Part shown: positions 25,083-33,851 of the stretch, piece by piece
Layout: every line of letters begins with the position of its first letter
How positions within the stretch are numbered: the stretch's first letter is position 1
DNA from: Nocardia alni
GTDB taxonomy: Bacteria > Actinomycetota > Actinomycetes > Mycobacteriales > Mycobacteriaceae
Reading direction: 5' to 3'
Assembly (NCBI RefSeq): GCF_019038435.1
Contig: NZ_JAGPOX010000026.1
Location: 1 to 64,000, forward strand
Length of the DNA stretch: 64,000 nucleotides
Program-made: the position numbers and the translations under genes
The notes under the pieces: model-generated
Database searches by the model: none
What the model saw: the letters and a program-made list of their open reading frames with translations, nothing else
What the model was told of the DNA's origin: nothing

Positions 25083-26180
25083 TCAGAAGCGCTGGTGCTC
25101 ACCGAGCAGGACGACACGATCGGCGTCGGCGTCCTTGGCCTTCTTGACCGTGCCCAGGGTCCAGCAGGTGATGTGGCGGGCCGTGAGGACGGCCTGGGCG
25201 CGGTCGGCATCCTCAGGAGCGACCACGGCGACCATGCCGACGCCCATGTTGAAGGTCTTCTCCATCTCGACGCGCTCGACCCGGCCGCGCTGGGCGATCA
25301 GCTTGAAGATCGGGTCCGGATTCCAGGTGCCTCGATCGAGTTCGGCGAGAAGGCCGGCGGGTATCACCCGGGACAGGTTCCCGGCCAGACCGCCGCCGGT
25401 CACGTGTGCGAAGGTGCGCACCTCGGTCTCGGCGACCAGGGCCAGGCAGTCCTTCGCGTAGATCCGGGTCGGCTCGAGCAGTTCCTCGCCCAGGGTGCGG
25501 CCGAACTCCTCGACATGCCCGGTCAGCGACATCCGGTCGATATCCAGCAGCACCTTGCGAGCGAGGCTGTAGCCGTTGGAGTGCAGACCCGTGGAGCCCA
25601 TGGCGATCACCACGTCGCCCGGCCGGACCCGCTCGGGTCCGAGCACCTGATCGGCCTCGACGACACCGACGCCGGTGGCGGAGATGTCGTAGTGGTCGTC
25701 CCCCATCAGGCCGGGGTGTTCGGCCGTCTCGCCACCCAGCAGCGCGCAGCCCGCCTGGATGCACCCCTCGGCGATGCCGGACACGATCTGGGCGACCCGT
25801 TCGGGCACGACCTTGCCGACGGCGATGTAATCCTGCAGGAACAGCGGCTCGGCGCCGCAGACCACCAGATCGTCCACGACCATCGCGACCAGATCCAGGC
25901 CGACGGTGTCGTGTTTGTCCAGGGCCTGCGCGACCGCGAGCTTGGTGCCGACGCCGTCGGTGGAGGAGGCCAGAACCGGTTCGGTGTAACCGCCCTTGAG
26001 CGCGAACAGCCCGGCGAAACCGCCGAGCCCGCCCTGCACCTCGGGCCGAGTGGCCTTGCGGGCCAGGGGTGCGAACAACTCGACCGCGCGGTCACCCGCC
26101 TCGATATCCACGCCCGCGGCGGCGTACGAGGCGCCGCCCAGGCCGTCCACACCGGCACCACTCGGGGTCTGCTCAGTCAT
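25083..26180 (-). CDS. purM: Phosphoribosylformylglycinamidine cyclo-ligase PurM
   Basis: Forms aminoimidazole ribotide from FGAM with ATP, the fifth step of IMP synthesis. The 365-residue protein shows SYAAAGVDIEAGD, the nucleotide-binding SSTDGVGTKLAVA, GGETAEHPG and the C-terminal FNMGVGM. The start is the ATG at 26180 (MTEQTPSG); a TTG 18 nt upstream is possible. In M. tuberculosis purM follows purF directly; here they are about 9.6 kb apart. Confidence 0.96.
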   Translation of the reverse strand: MTEQTPSGAGVDGLGGASYAAAGVDIEAGDRAVELFAPLARKATRPEVQGGLGGFAGLFALKGGYTEPVLASSTDGVGTKLAVAQALDKHDTVGLDLVAMVVDDLVVCGAEPLFLQDYIAVGKVVPERVAQIVSGIAEGCIQAGCALLGGETAEHPGLMGDDHYDISATGVGVVEADQVLGPERVRPGDVVIAMGSTGLHSNGYSLARKVLLDIDRMSLTGHVEEFGRTLGEELLEPTRIYAKDCLALVAETEVRTFAHVTGGGLAGNLSRVIPAGLLAELDRGTWNPDPIFKLIAQRGRVERVEMEKTFNMGVGMVAVVAPEDADRAQAVLTARHITCWTLGTVKKAKDADADRVVLLGEHQRF

Positions 26181-26380
26181 TTTCGGGGAAAGCTCCAAAC
26201 CGATCAGGCGGATAGATGCCTGATCACGCTACCGGAGTCCGGTTACGACACTGCACCGGTATTGGCTTGGTGCTTCTACAAATCTTCCTCATTCCGGTGA
26301 CGCCGCTGTCCAGGACCCTTACCGCAGGCCCGGCGTGTCCCGACTTCGCCGCCCGTACGCCCTGCGCAGCGCCGGAGCTA

Positions 26381-26409
26381 TTGACATACATACCGTATGT
26401 TTGTAAGTC
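26381..26409 (+). promoter_or_regulatory. Promoter with TetR-type operator in the spacer
   Basis: A consensus -35 TTGACA (26381-26386) is followed 17 nt later by TAAGTC (26404-26409). The perfect inverted repeat ACATAC-C-GTATGT (26388-26400) lies between them, where a bound repressor would block RNA polymerase. The gene pair downstream includes a TetR regulator, the obvious candidate ligand. Confidence 0.65.
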
Positions 26410-26456
26410 TGGACGCACAACGCACACACTCGGACATCGATCGCAGGGAGCACACC

Positions 26457-27323
26457 ATGGCAACGAGCAGCGCACTCGGCCCGATCAACGAAGTCGAGCT
26501 GCCCGGCGGGCGAATTCGCTACCACGAGACCGGATCCGGGAGCCCGGTGGTCTTCGTGCACGGGCTGCTCGTGAACGCCGATCTGTGGCGCAAGGTGGCG
26601 CCCGGCGTGGCGGCCGCTGGGCATCGCTGTATCGCGCCGGACTGGCCCTTCGGCGCGCATTCGATTCCGGTGCCGGGCGCGGACCTGTCCCCGACCGGCG
26701 CGGCCGATCTGATCGCGGCCTTCCTGGACCGGCTGGATCTACACGACGTGACCCTGGTGGCCAACGACACCGGTGGGGCGATCACGCAGATCCTGTTGAC
26801 GCGCAACCGGTCCCGGATCGAGCGCGTGGTGCTCACGGACTGCGACGCCTACGACGAGTTCTTCCCGCAGCCGTTCACGCCGCTGCCCCGGCTCGTCGCG
26901 ATTCCGGGATTCCTGCGCCTGATGGTCGCCTCGATGGTCATTCGGCCCGCCCAGCGGCTGCCGATCGCCTTCGGCCTGGTGGCCAAGCGCCACCCGCCGG
27001 CCGAGATCGTGGACTCGTATCTGCTGCCCAGTCGCAAATCCGCGGGCATTCGCGCCGACCTGCGCCGGTTCCTGCGCGGTGTGCACAAGCGGCATACCCT
27101 CGCGGCCGCGGAACAGTTCCCGACGCTGGATCTGCCCGTGCTGCTGGTCTGGGCGAGCGAGGACAAAGCCTTCCCGCTCTCGTTCGCCCAGCGCCTGGTG
27201 GCCGATCTGCCCAACGCGACCCTGCGGACGATCGACGACTCGTTCGCCTTCATTCCCGAGGATCAGCCCGAGTTGCTCACCGAGATGATCGTGGAGTTCA
27301 CTCGGCTGCATGCCACGCCGTAG
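26457..27323 (+). CDS. Alpha/beta hydrolase
   Basis: The 288-residue alpha/beta-hydrolase has the oxyanion motif VVFVHGLLVNADLW and LSPTGAADLIAAFLD. In the nucleophile position it has NDTGGAIT, so the nucleophile is Asp as in haloalkane dehalogenases and epoxide hydrolases. Near the C-terminus LPVLLVWASEDKAFP supplies the acid. No signal peptide. The ATG at 26457 follows CAGGGAG. Substrate unknown. Likely repressed by the overlapping TetR gene through the upstream operator. Confidence 0.85.
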   Translation: MATSSALGPINEVELPGGRIRYHETGSGSPVVFVHGLLVNADLWRKVAPGVAAAGHRCIAPDWPFGAHSIPVPGADLSPTGAADLIAAFLDRLDLHDVTLVANDTGGAITQILLTRNRSRIERVVLTDCDAYDEFFPQPFTPLPRLVAIPGFLRLMVASMVIRPAQRLPIAFGLVAKRHPPAEIVDSYLLPSRKSAGIRADLRRFLRGVHKRHTLAAAEQFPTLDLPVLLVWASEDKAFPLSFAQRLVADLPNATLRTIDDSFAFIPEDQPELLTEMIVEFTRLHATP

Positions 27324-27918
27324 TCAGGAGGACAGGTCCCGCGCCACCCGAACGGCGCTCGAGCAGGTCGGTCGCCGATTGTTCGCCGAGCGCGGTTACG
27401 CGGGTGTGTCGGCCGAGGAGATCGTGGCCGAAGCGGGGGTCACCCGGGGGGCTCTGCACCACCACTACGGCGATAAGAGAGGGCTGTTCGTGGCCGTGGT
27501 CGAACAGCTGGAGGCCGACAACACCGCCGAGATCACCCAGGCCGTGGCGGCCCTGCCGGATCCGACGGACATCCTGGCCGCGATGGCGGCTGGGCTGCGC
27601 ACCTTCCTGGACATCAGCGCTCGCCCCGAAACGGTGCGGATCGTGATGGCCGATGCACCCGCCGTACTGGGCTGGGAGGGCTGGCGCGAGATGGAGGGCC
27701 GTCACGGCCTCGGGCTGATCACCACCGTCTTCGAGAGCGCCGCCGCGGCCGGGGTGACCGTCGAGGCTCCCGTGCGCGTGCTGTCACACCTGATCCTGTC
27801 CGCGGTGACCGAGGCGGGCATGCTCGTCGCGCACGCCGAGGATCCGGACGCCATGCGCGCCGAGGCCGAGCAGTGCCTGCTGCTGATGGTCGGCGGCCTG
27901 TTGCGCCCGCCCGCCTGA
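27310..27918 (+). CDS. TetR family transcriptional regulator
   Basis: The 202-residue protein has an N-terminal helix-turn-helix (RLFAERGYAGVSAEEIVAEA, then GVTRGALHHHYGDKRGLF) and a helical ligand domain. It overlaps the hydrolase gene by 14 nt in another frame and is cotranscribed, so it should control the pair's promoter at 26381-26409. Ligand unknown, perhaps the hydrolase substrate. Confidence 0.92.
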   Translation: MPRRSQEDRSRATRTALEQVGRRLFAERGYAGVSAEEIVAEAGVTRGALHHHYGDKRGLFVAVVEQLEADNTAEITQAVAALPDPTDILAAMAAGLRTFLDISARPETVRIVMADAPAVLGWEGWREMEGRHGLGLITTVFESAAAAGVTVEAPVRVLSHLILSAVTEAGMLVAHAEDPDAMRAEAEQCLLLMVGGLLRPPA

Positions 27919-28179
27919 GGGGAGTCGCCGGGGTCCGGCCCCTCGGCCACGGGCCCAGAGATCAGTTACCTCACGGCGCGCACCCAGCATCGTCCTGCTG
28001 CCGGTCTCGGTCCTGGACCGGAGTGGTCGAAGTTCTCGAACTCTCGGGCGTGAGACCACGGTCCCCGCATTCGAGCATTACGGTGTAGTCGCGGCGGGCA
28101 ATATGCATCCAGGTAGCACTGGACCATCGGTTCGGCGAGACCGAGCGCTCGGACCGACTCCGCGTCGTTCCGTATTCGG

Positions 28180-29898
28180 CTATCCGCTGTGGTCGGCGGC
28201 GAACAGCGCGGCCGACGCCTCGCGGCGGCGACGTTGTTCGACAGGATCGGGGACCGGGACGGCCGCGACCAGGCGCTGGGTGTACTCCTGCTCCGGGTGG
28301 CGCAGGATCTCGTCGCGGGTCCCCTGCTCGACCACGGAACCATTGCGCAGCACCATGATTCGTCCGGCCAGCTGATCCACCACGGCCAGGTCGTGGCTGA
28401 TGAACAGGCACGCCCAGCCGAATTCTCGCTGCAGGTCGGCGAACAGCTCGAGCACGGTGGCCTGTACCGAGACGTCCAGGGCGCTGGTGGGCTCGTCCGC
28501 GATCAGCAGGTCCGGGTTGAGGACCAGTGCCCGTGCGAGGCTGGCCCGTTGGCGCTGGCCGCCGGACAGCTCGTGCGGATAGCGATCCTCGGCGCCCGCG
28601 GGCAGTTGCACCGCGTCCAGCAGGCTGCGTACTCGCGAGCGCAGGGCCTCGCCGTTGGCCGCTCGATGGACCACCAGGGGCTCGGCGACGCACTGGCCGA
28701 CGGTCAGGCGCGGATTCAACGACGTTGCCGGATCCTGGAATACGAAGCCCAGACGCTTGCGCACCGGACGCAGTTTGCGCTCGGACAGGCCGGTCAGATC
28801 CTGCCCCTCGATCCGCACGATGCCCGAGGACGCCCGCTGCAACCCGGCGACGCACCGGCCTATCGTCGTCTTGCCCGAGCCGGATTCCCCGACCAGTCCC
28901 AGGGTTTCGCCCCGCGCGATCGTCAGACTCACCGAATCGACCGCGCGGAACGACGAACGCCCCAGCGCCCCGGCGAATTCCACGACCAGATCCACGACCT
29001 CGAGAACCGTCTCCGCGGTTGCGGGCTCACCTGCCGTTGCCGCGGTCGGCAGCGAATCTTCCTGTGGAGCATCCGACGACGCGGTATCCAGCCCCGCGCC
29101 CAGATGCGGCACCGCTGCGAGCAGGTCGCGGGTGTACTGCTCGCGCGGTGCGGCGAACAGATCGTGTACCGGGGCCGTTTCCACGACATGCCCGTCGCGC
29201 ATCACCACCACGCGGTCGGCGAGATCGGCCACCACGCCCATATTGTGCGTGATCAGCACGATGGCGCTGCCGATCCGATCGCGCAGATCCCGCAGCAGCT
29301 CCAGGATCTCGGCCTGCACGGTGACGTCCAGGGCCGTGGTGGGCTCGTCGGCGATGATCACCTTGGGCTCGCACGCGATGGCGATCGCGATCATCACGCG
29401 CTGCTTCTGCCCGCCGGAGAGCTGATGCGGATAGAAGTTCACCCGGTGTTCCGGATCGGGCAGGCCGACCATCCGAAGTAGTTCCACCGCACGGGTTTTC
29501 GCGGACTTACGGCTCAATTTCGTATGTGCGCGCAGGGCCTCGCAGATTTGGAAGCCCACGGTGAACAGCGGATCGAGCGCCGAGCCCGGCTCCTGGAACA
29601 CCATCGAGATCTCGCCGCCGCGCAGCGCGGTCAGCTGCTTCTCCGACATCGAGGTGATCGTGTGGGAGCCGACGGTGACCAGGCCGCGCACCCGTGCGGT
29701 CTTGGGCAGCAGACCTATCGCGGTCCGCGAACTCACCGACTTCCCCGAACCCGACTCGCCCACGATGGCCAGGACCTCGCCCGGATACACCTCGTACGAG
29801 ACGTCGTCGACGGCGTTCACCGTACCCGCGTCGGTCGCGAAGGTCACCGACAGGGATTCGATCGACAGCGCGGTGGCGCCCTTCACTGCTTCGCTCAT
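28180..29898 (-). CDS. Fused dipeptide/oligopeptide ABC transporter ATPase (DppD-DppF type)
   Basis: The 572-residue protein is two ATPases in one chain: the first Walker A GESGSGKS at about residue 50 with signature LSGGQKQR, the second GESGSGKTT at about residue 335 with LSGGQRQRASLARAL. It energises uptake of peptides or similar solutes by the two permeases encoded before it. Last gene of the transporter operon; its start overlaps the dppC-like stop by 4 nt. The 261 nt beyond its stop (27919-28179) show no gene. Confidence 0.93.
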   Translation of the reverse strand: MSEAVKGATALSIESLSVTFATDAGTVNAVDDVSYEVYPGEVLAIVGESGSGKSVSSRTAIGLLPKTARVRGLVTVGSHTITSMSEKQLTALRGGEISMVFQEPGSALDPLFTVGFQICEALRAHTKLSRKSAKTRAVELLRMVGLPDPEHRVNFYPHQLSGGQKQRVMIAIAIACEPKVIIADEPTTALDVTVQAEILELLRDLRDRIGSAIVLITHNMGVVADLADRVVVMRDGHVVETAPVHDLFAAPREQYTRDLLAAVPHLGAGLDTASSDAPQEDSLPTAATAGEPATAETVLEVVDLVVEFAGALGRSSFRAVDSVSLTIARGETLGLVGESGSGKTTIGRCVAGLQRASSGIVRIEGQDLTGLSERKLRPVRKRLGFVFQDPATSLNPRLTVGQCVAEPLVVHRAANGEALRSRVRSLLDAVQLPAGAEDRYPHELSGGQRQRASLARALVLNPDLLIADEPTSALDVSVQATVLELFADLQREFGWACLFISHDLAVVDQLAGRIMVLRNGSVVEQGTRDEILRHPEQEYTQRLVAAVPVPDPVEQRRRREASAALFAADHSG

Positions 29899-30899
29899 CC
29901 TTGCTCTCCCGCCGCCTCGGCGTTATCCCCGTCGGTACTCGGACCGCCCGTAGCGGCCCGGCGGGTGCGCAGCAACGGGTTGAGCACCTCGTTCAGGCTC
30001 TCGCCCACCAGCGTCATCCCGAGTACCACGAGAACGATTGCGACGCCGGGGAATACACCGGTCCACCAGATGCCGTCGGAGACGTCGGCGAGGGCCTTGT
30101 TCAGGTCGTATCCCCATTCGGCGGCCTGGGTGGGCTCGATGCCGTAGCCGAGGAATCCGAGCGCGGCCAGCGTCAGGATCGCATCCGAGCCGTTGAGGGT
30201 GAGAATCACCGGCAACGACTGCGTGACGTTGGGGAATATGTGCCGGAACAGGATTCGCCCGATCGACGCGCCCGTCACGCGGGCGGCGTCGACGTAGGGT
30301 TCGGTCTTCACCGCCACCGTCGCGTTGCGGACAACGCGAAAGTATTGCGGCACATAAATAACCGTGATCGCCACGGCCGCCGACAGCATGCCGCCCAGAC
30401 TCGACGAGTTGCCGCCCGCCACCACGATCGAGACCACGATCGCCAGCAGCAGCGTCGGGAAGGCGTAGATGGCGTCCATGAACAGCACCAGCACCCGATC
30501 CAGCCAGCCGCCGACGTAGCCGGACACCAAACCCAGTGGCACACCGACGAACAGCGACAGCACCAGCGAGATCACGATGACCAGCAACGCCGTGCGCGCC
30601 CCGTACACCACCCGGGAGAACACGTCCTCCCCGCGCACCGAGGTGCCGAACAGGTGCTGCGCCGAGGGCGCCTGCTGCCGCACGAAATCCACGCCGTGCG
30701 AGGAGATCTGGGCGAATCCGTACGGCGCGATGAGCGGTGCGAACACCGCGACGAGGATGAACAGCCCGATCAGCGCGAGGCCGAAGATCAGCGTCGCCCG
30801 CTGCAACCCCGAGGTCAGCGAGAACAGCCGCAACCCGGGTATGCCCCGGCGCGGTATCGCCGGGACGACGGCGGGTTCGGCCAGCAATTCCGTGGTCAT
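29895..30899 (-). CDS. Peptide-type ABC transporter permease (DppC-like)
   Basis: The 334-residue permease has an N-terminal cytoplasmic stretch and six helices, with the EAA-type loop DAARVTGASIGRILFRHIFPN that contacts the ATPase. Its ATG overlaps the stop of the DppB-like gene (ATGA). It forms a heterodimer with that protein. Confidence 0.92.
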   Translation of the reverse strand: MTTELLAEPAVVPAIPRRGIPGLRLFSLTSGLQRATLIFGLALIGLFILVAVFAPLIAPYGFAQISSHGVDFVRQQAPSAQHLFGTSVRGEDVFSRVVYGARTALLVIVISLVLSLFVGVPLGLVSGYVGGWLDRVLVLFMDAIYAFPTLLLAIVVSIVVAGGNSSSLGGMLSAAVAITVIYVPQYFRVVRNATVAVKTEPYVDAARVTGASIGRILFRHIFPNVTQSLPVILTLNGSDAILTLAALGFLGYGIEPTQAAEWGYDLNKALADVSDGIWWTGVFPGVAIVLVVLGMTLVGESLNEVLNPLLRTRRAATGGPSTDGDNAEAAGEQG

Positions 30900-31990
30900 C
30901 AGAACCTCACCCTCGGATCGATCAGGGCGACAACGACATCCACCAGAAAGCTCACCACGGCGACGATCAGCGCCAGGAAGGCCACGATCCCCTGCACCGC
31001 GACGAAATCACGGGCCTGCAGATACTGTGCCAACTGGTACCCCAGCCCCTTCCACTCGAAGGTGATCTCGGTGAGTATCGCGCCGCCGAGCATCATCGCG
31101 ATCTGCATGCCGACCACGGTGACGATCGGAATCATGGCGTTGCGGAACGCATGTCGCCCGGTCACCACCCGATCCGACAGCCCGCGCGCCCGCGCGGCGT
31201 CGACGAAATCGCTGCGAAGGGTCTGGATCAGGTTTATCCGCACCAGCCGCAGGAAGATGCCCGCTGTCAGCAGTCCCAGCGTGATCGCGGGCAGCACAGC
31301 GTGTTTCAGCACATCGAGGATGTATCCGTCGTCGCCGTACAGGATCGCGTCGATGATCAGGATATTGGTCTTCGGCGAGACGTTCTGCAGCGCGAGCTCG
31401 ACATTGGTACTGGCCCGGCCCGCCACCGGCAGCCAGCCCAGTTTCACCGCGAACACCAGCTTGAGCAGCAGGCCCACGAAGAACACCGGCGCGGCGTAGG
31501 CCAGGATCGCGAACAGCCGCAACCCCACGTCCGAGGCCTTGTCCCGGCGCTTGGCGGCCACCCGGCCCAGCGGGATCCCGACCGCGAAGGCCACGATCAG
31601 CGCCCAGACCACCAGCTCCAGCGTGGCCGCGCCATAGCTGGCGATGACGTGGCTGATCGCCACATTGTCCTGGGAGCGACCGAAATCCCCGCGTGCCAGC
31701 CCGGAGATGTACTCCCAGTACTGGGTCAGGATGGGCCGATCGAACCCGGCCGCGTGTTTGCGCGCGGCGATCTGATCCGGTGGCAGCCGCCCGCCCAGCG
31801 CGGCGCTGATCGGGTCGCCCACGACCCGCATCAGGAAGAAGACGACGGTGACCAGGATCCAGGCCGTCGGGATGATCAGCAGCAGGCGCACACCCAGATA
31901 GCGCAGCAGCGCGCCGTAGCGAGATCCGCCGCGGCGCGGCACTGCCGGGGTGACAGGAGCCTGCTCCTGCTCGGTGCTCGCCGCCGTCAT
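30899..31990 (-). CDS. Peptide-type ABC transporter permease (DppB-like)
   Basis: The 363-residue permease opens with RYLGVRLLLIIPTAWILVTV, the usual DppB start, and has the EAA loop DAARARGLSDRVVTGRHAFR. The ATG at 31990 overlaps the stop of the binding-protein gene (ATGA). The open frame extends further upstream but without permease similarity. Partner of the DppC-like permease. Confidence 0.92.
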   Translation of the reverse strand: MTAASTEQEQAPVTPAVPRRGGSRYGALLRYLGVRLLLIIPTAWILVTVVFFLMRVVGDPISAALGGRLPPDQIAARKHAAGFDRPILTQYWEYISGLARGDFGRSQDNVAISHVIASYGAATLELVVWALIVAFAVGIPLGRVAAKRRDKASDVGLRLFAILAYAAPVFFVGLLLKLVFAVKLGWLPVAGRASTNVELALQNVSPKTNILIIDAILYGDDGYILDVLKHAVLPAITLGLLTAGIFLRLVRINLIQTLRSDFVDAARARGLSDRVVTGRHAFRNAMIPIVTVVGMQIAMMLGGAILTEITFEWKGLGYQLAQYLQARDFVAVQGIVAFLALIVAVVSFLVDVVVALIDPRVRF

Positions 31991-33603
31991 TTGCTCAGCA
32001 CGCTGAAGCGGAACTCGTCCGCCAGGTCCAGCGTGGAGTCGACACCGTGCACACCCTTGGCCGCGACCGCGACCGATCTGCCCGACAGCAGCGGCACGAT
32101 CGGCACGAACTTGTCGGCCAGATCCCGCTGGAGCTGTTCGAGCAGGGCGATTCGCTTCGCCTTGTCCGGCTCGGTCTCCTCGGCGACCAACTGCGCGTCG
32201 ATGCCCGGATCCTGGAAGTGGCTCTGCAGGAAGTTGTCCGGGCCGACCAGCGGGAGCAGGTAGTCGTCGGCGTCCGGATAGTCCGGGTACCAGCCCAGCT
32301 GATACACCGGGTAGGCGTCCTTCGCCCGCTCCTTGTTGTATGTCACCCATTCGGTGGATTGCAGATTCACTCTGAACATCCCGGTCGACTCCAACTGATT
32401 CTTGATCGCCGCGTATTCCTCGGAACCGGACGCACCGTAGTGGTCCGGGTTGTACTGCAGGTCGATCTGCACCGGGGTCTGCACGCCGGCATCCGAGAGG
32501 TATCTGGCCGCCTCGGCCTTGTTCGGCCCGGCGCCGTAGATATCCGCATACGGTTTGATCGCACCCGCATACCCCTGCGGCACAAAGGAATACGCGGACG
32601 TATAGAGGCCCTTGTAGACCTCGCGGGACAGTGCGTCTCGATCGATACTGGAGGCCACCGCCTTGCGGACCGCCAGCTTCTGCTCGGGGGTACCGCCGGG
32701 CATCGTGTTCATGTTGAACACGATGTAGCGCAGCTCGCCACCGGGCCCCTCGTGCACGGTCACCTTGTCGTCCTTGCGCAATGAGTCCAGATCGGTGGGG
32801 CTCAGAGTGCGGTAGGCGACGTCGATATTGCCGTTCTGGATGTCCAGCTTCAGATTGTCGCTCGAGGCGTAGTACTTCTCCGACACCGTCGCGGTCTTCG
32901 GCGTGCCGAGAATGCCGTTGTAGGCCGGATTCGCCTGGTACTCAACGAGTTTGTTCTTGTCATAACTGGTGATGCCGTAAGGACCGGAGAAGCCCTTGCC
33001 CTTGACCACCGCGTCGTCGTCCAGCACCTTGTCGGCCGGGAACACCTTCTCGTCCACGATATGCCCCGCCGGAGTTGCGAGGATTTCCGAAAAGGTCTGG
33101 TCGTCGGGGTGTTTCAGGATGAACGCCACCGTCGTCGGATTGGGCGCGTCGGTGTGGTCCAGGTTGCCCAGCAGCGAGACCGGACCGTTCGGATCGGCGA
33201 TCTTCTGCACCCGGTCGAAGGAGAACTTGACGCTCGCGGCGGTCAGCGGATCACCGTTGGTGAACTTCAGCCCGGGCCTCAGCGTGCACGTGTAGACCGT
33301 CGGGCCGGTGAACGAGCACTGCTGTGCGGCATCCGGTTTCGGCGTGGCCTCGCCCGGTGCGTAGTTCAGCACCTGCTGATAGATCTGGGCCTCGACCATG
33401 GACGAGCCCGCGTCGTAGGAGCCGGCCGGGTCGATCGAGAAGATCTTGTCCGTGGTGCCCAGGACCAGCCCGGTGCCCGCGCCGCCCGCGTTGGTGCGGC
33501 CGGCACCGCACCCCGCGACCGCGAACAGCGCCAAGCCCGCCATTCCCACCGCCGCAATAGTTGTGACCCGACCCGAACGAGTCCCCGTCGCCGTAAACCG
33601 CAT
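31987..33603 (-). CDS. Peptide-type substrate-binding lipoprotein, copy 1 (SBP family 5)
   Basis: The 538-residue extracytoplasmic solute receptor has a signal peptide ending in lipobox VAGC. The body is typical SBP_bac_5 (PGLKFTNGDPLTAASVKFSF; NMNTMPGGTPEQKLAVRKAV; YQLGWYPDYPDADDYLLP). By eye it is about three quarters identical to the next upstream gene, so the pair is a tandem duplication. The ATG at 33603 follows GAGGGTGG; the frame runs open to 33855 but that part matches the upstream region of copy 2. Possible substrates are peptides, opines or metal chelates. Confidence 0.92.
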   Translation of the reverse strand: MRFTATGTRSGRVTTIAAVGMAGLALFAVAGCGAGRTNAGGAGTGLVLGTTDKIFSIDPAGSYDAGSSMVEAQIYQQVLNYAPGEATPKPDAAQQCSFTGPTVYTCTLRPGLKFTNGDPLTAASVKFSFDRVQKIADPNGPVSLLGNLDHTDAPNPTTVAFILKHPDDQTFSEILATPAGHIVDEKVFPADKVLDDDAVVKGKGFSGPYGITSYDKNKLVEYQANPAYNGILGTPKTATVSEKYYASSDNLKLDIQNGNIDVAYRTLSPTDLDSLRKDDKVTVHEGPGGELRYIVFNMNTMPGGTPEQKLAVRKAVASSIDRDALSREVYKGLYTSAYSFVPQGYAGAIKPYADIYGAGPNKAEAARYLSDAGVQTPVQIDLQYNPDHYGASGSEEYAAIKNQLESTGMFRVNLQSTEWVTYNKERAKDAYPVYQLGWYPDYPDADDYLLPLVGPDNFLQSHFQDPGIDAQLVAEETEPDKAKRIALLEQLQRDLADKFVPIVPLLSGRSVAVAAKGVHGVDSTLDLADEFRFSVLSK

Positions 33604-33705
33604 GACCACCCTCATCTCGCAACGCGGCGCACACCGCTCCCGGTCGGGGAGCGGTGTAGGCCACGGTGAACTTCGATAGGGCGGAACGTTACTGTCAGGC
33701 CGTTT

Positions 33706-33732
33706 CGGATATGTTGCGGCTAGCAACAATTG
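33706..33732 (-). promoter_or_regulatory. Shared inverted-repeat box upstream of binding protein 1
   Basis: CGGATATGTTGC, 5 nt, GCAACAATTG, containing the inverted repeat TGTTGC-N5-GCAACA. Identical outside the 5-nt spacer to the box upstream of copy 2 and at almost the same distance (103 versus 102 nt) from the start codon. Confidence 0.6.
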
Positions 33733-33851
33733 TTCGTCGATCTGCTTATCCGATAGCCATTCCGGCCAGTTCTCCTCCGGAATCCATAGCAGGAAGCCGA
33801 GGAAATCTATTTTCATCAGGCTGAGCGGATCGGCAGGTTTCGCCGCCACCG

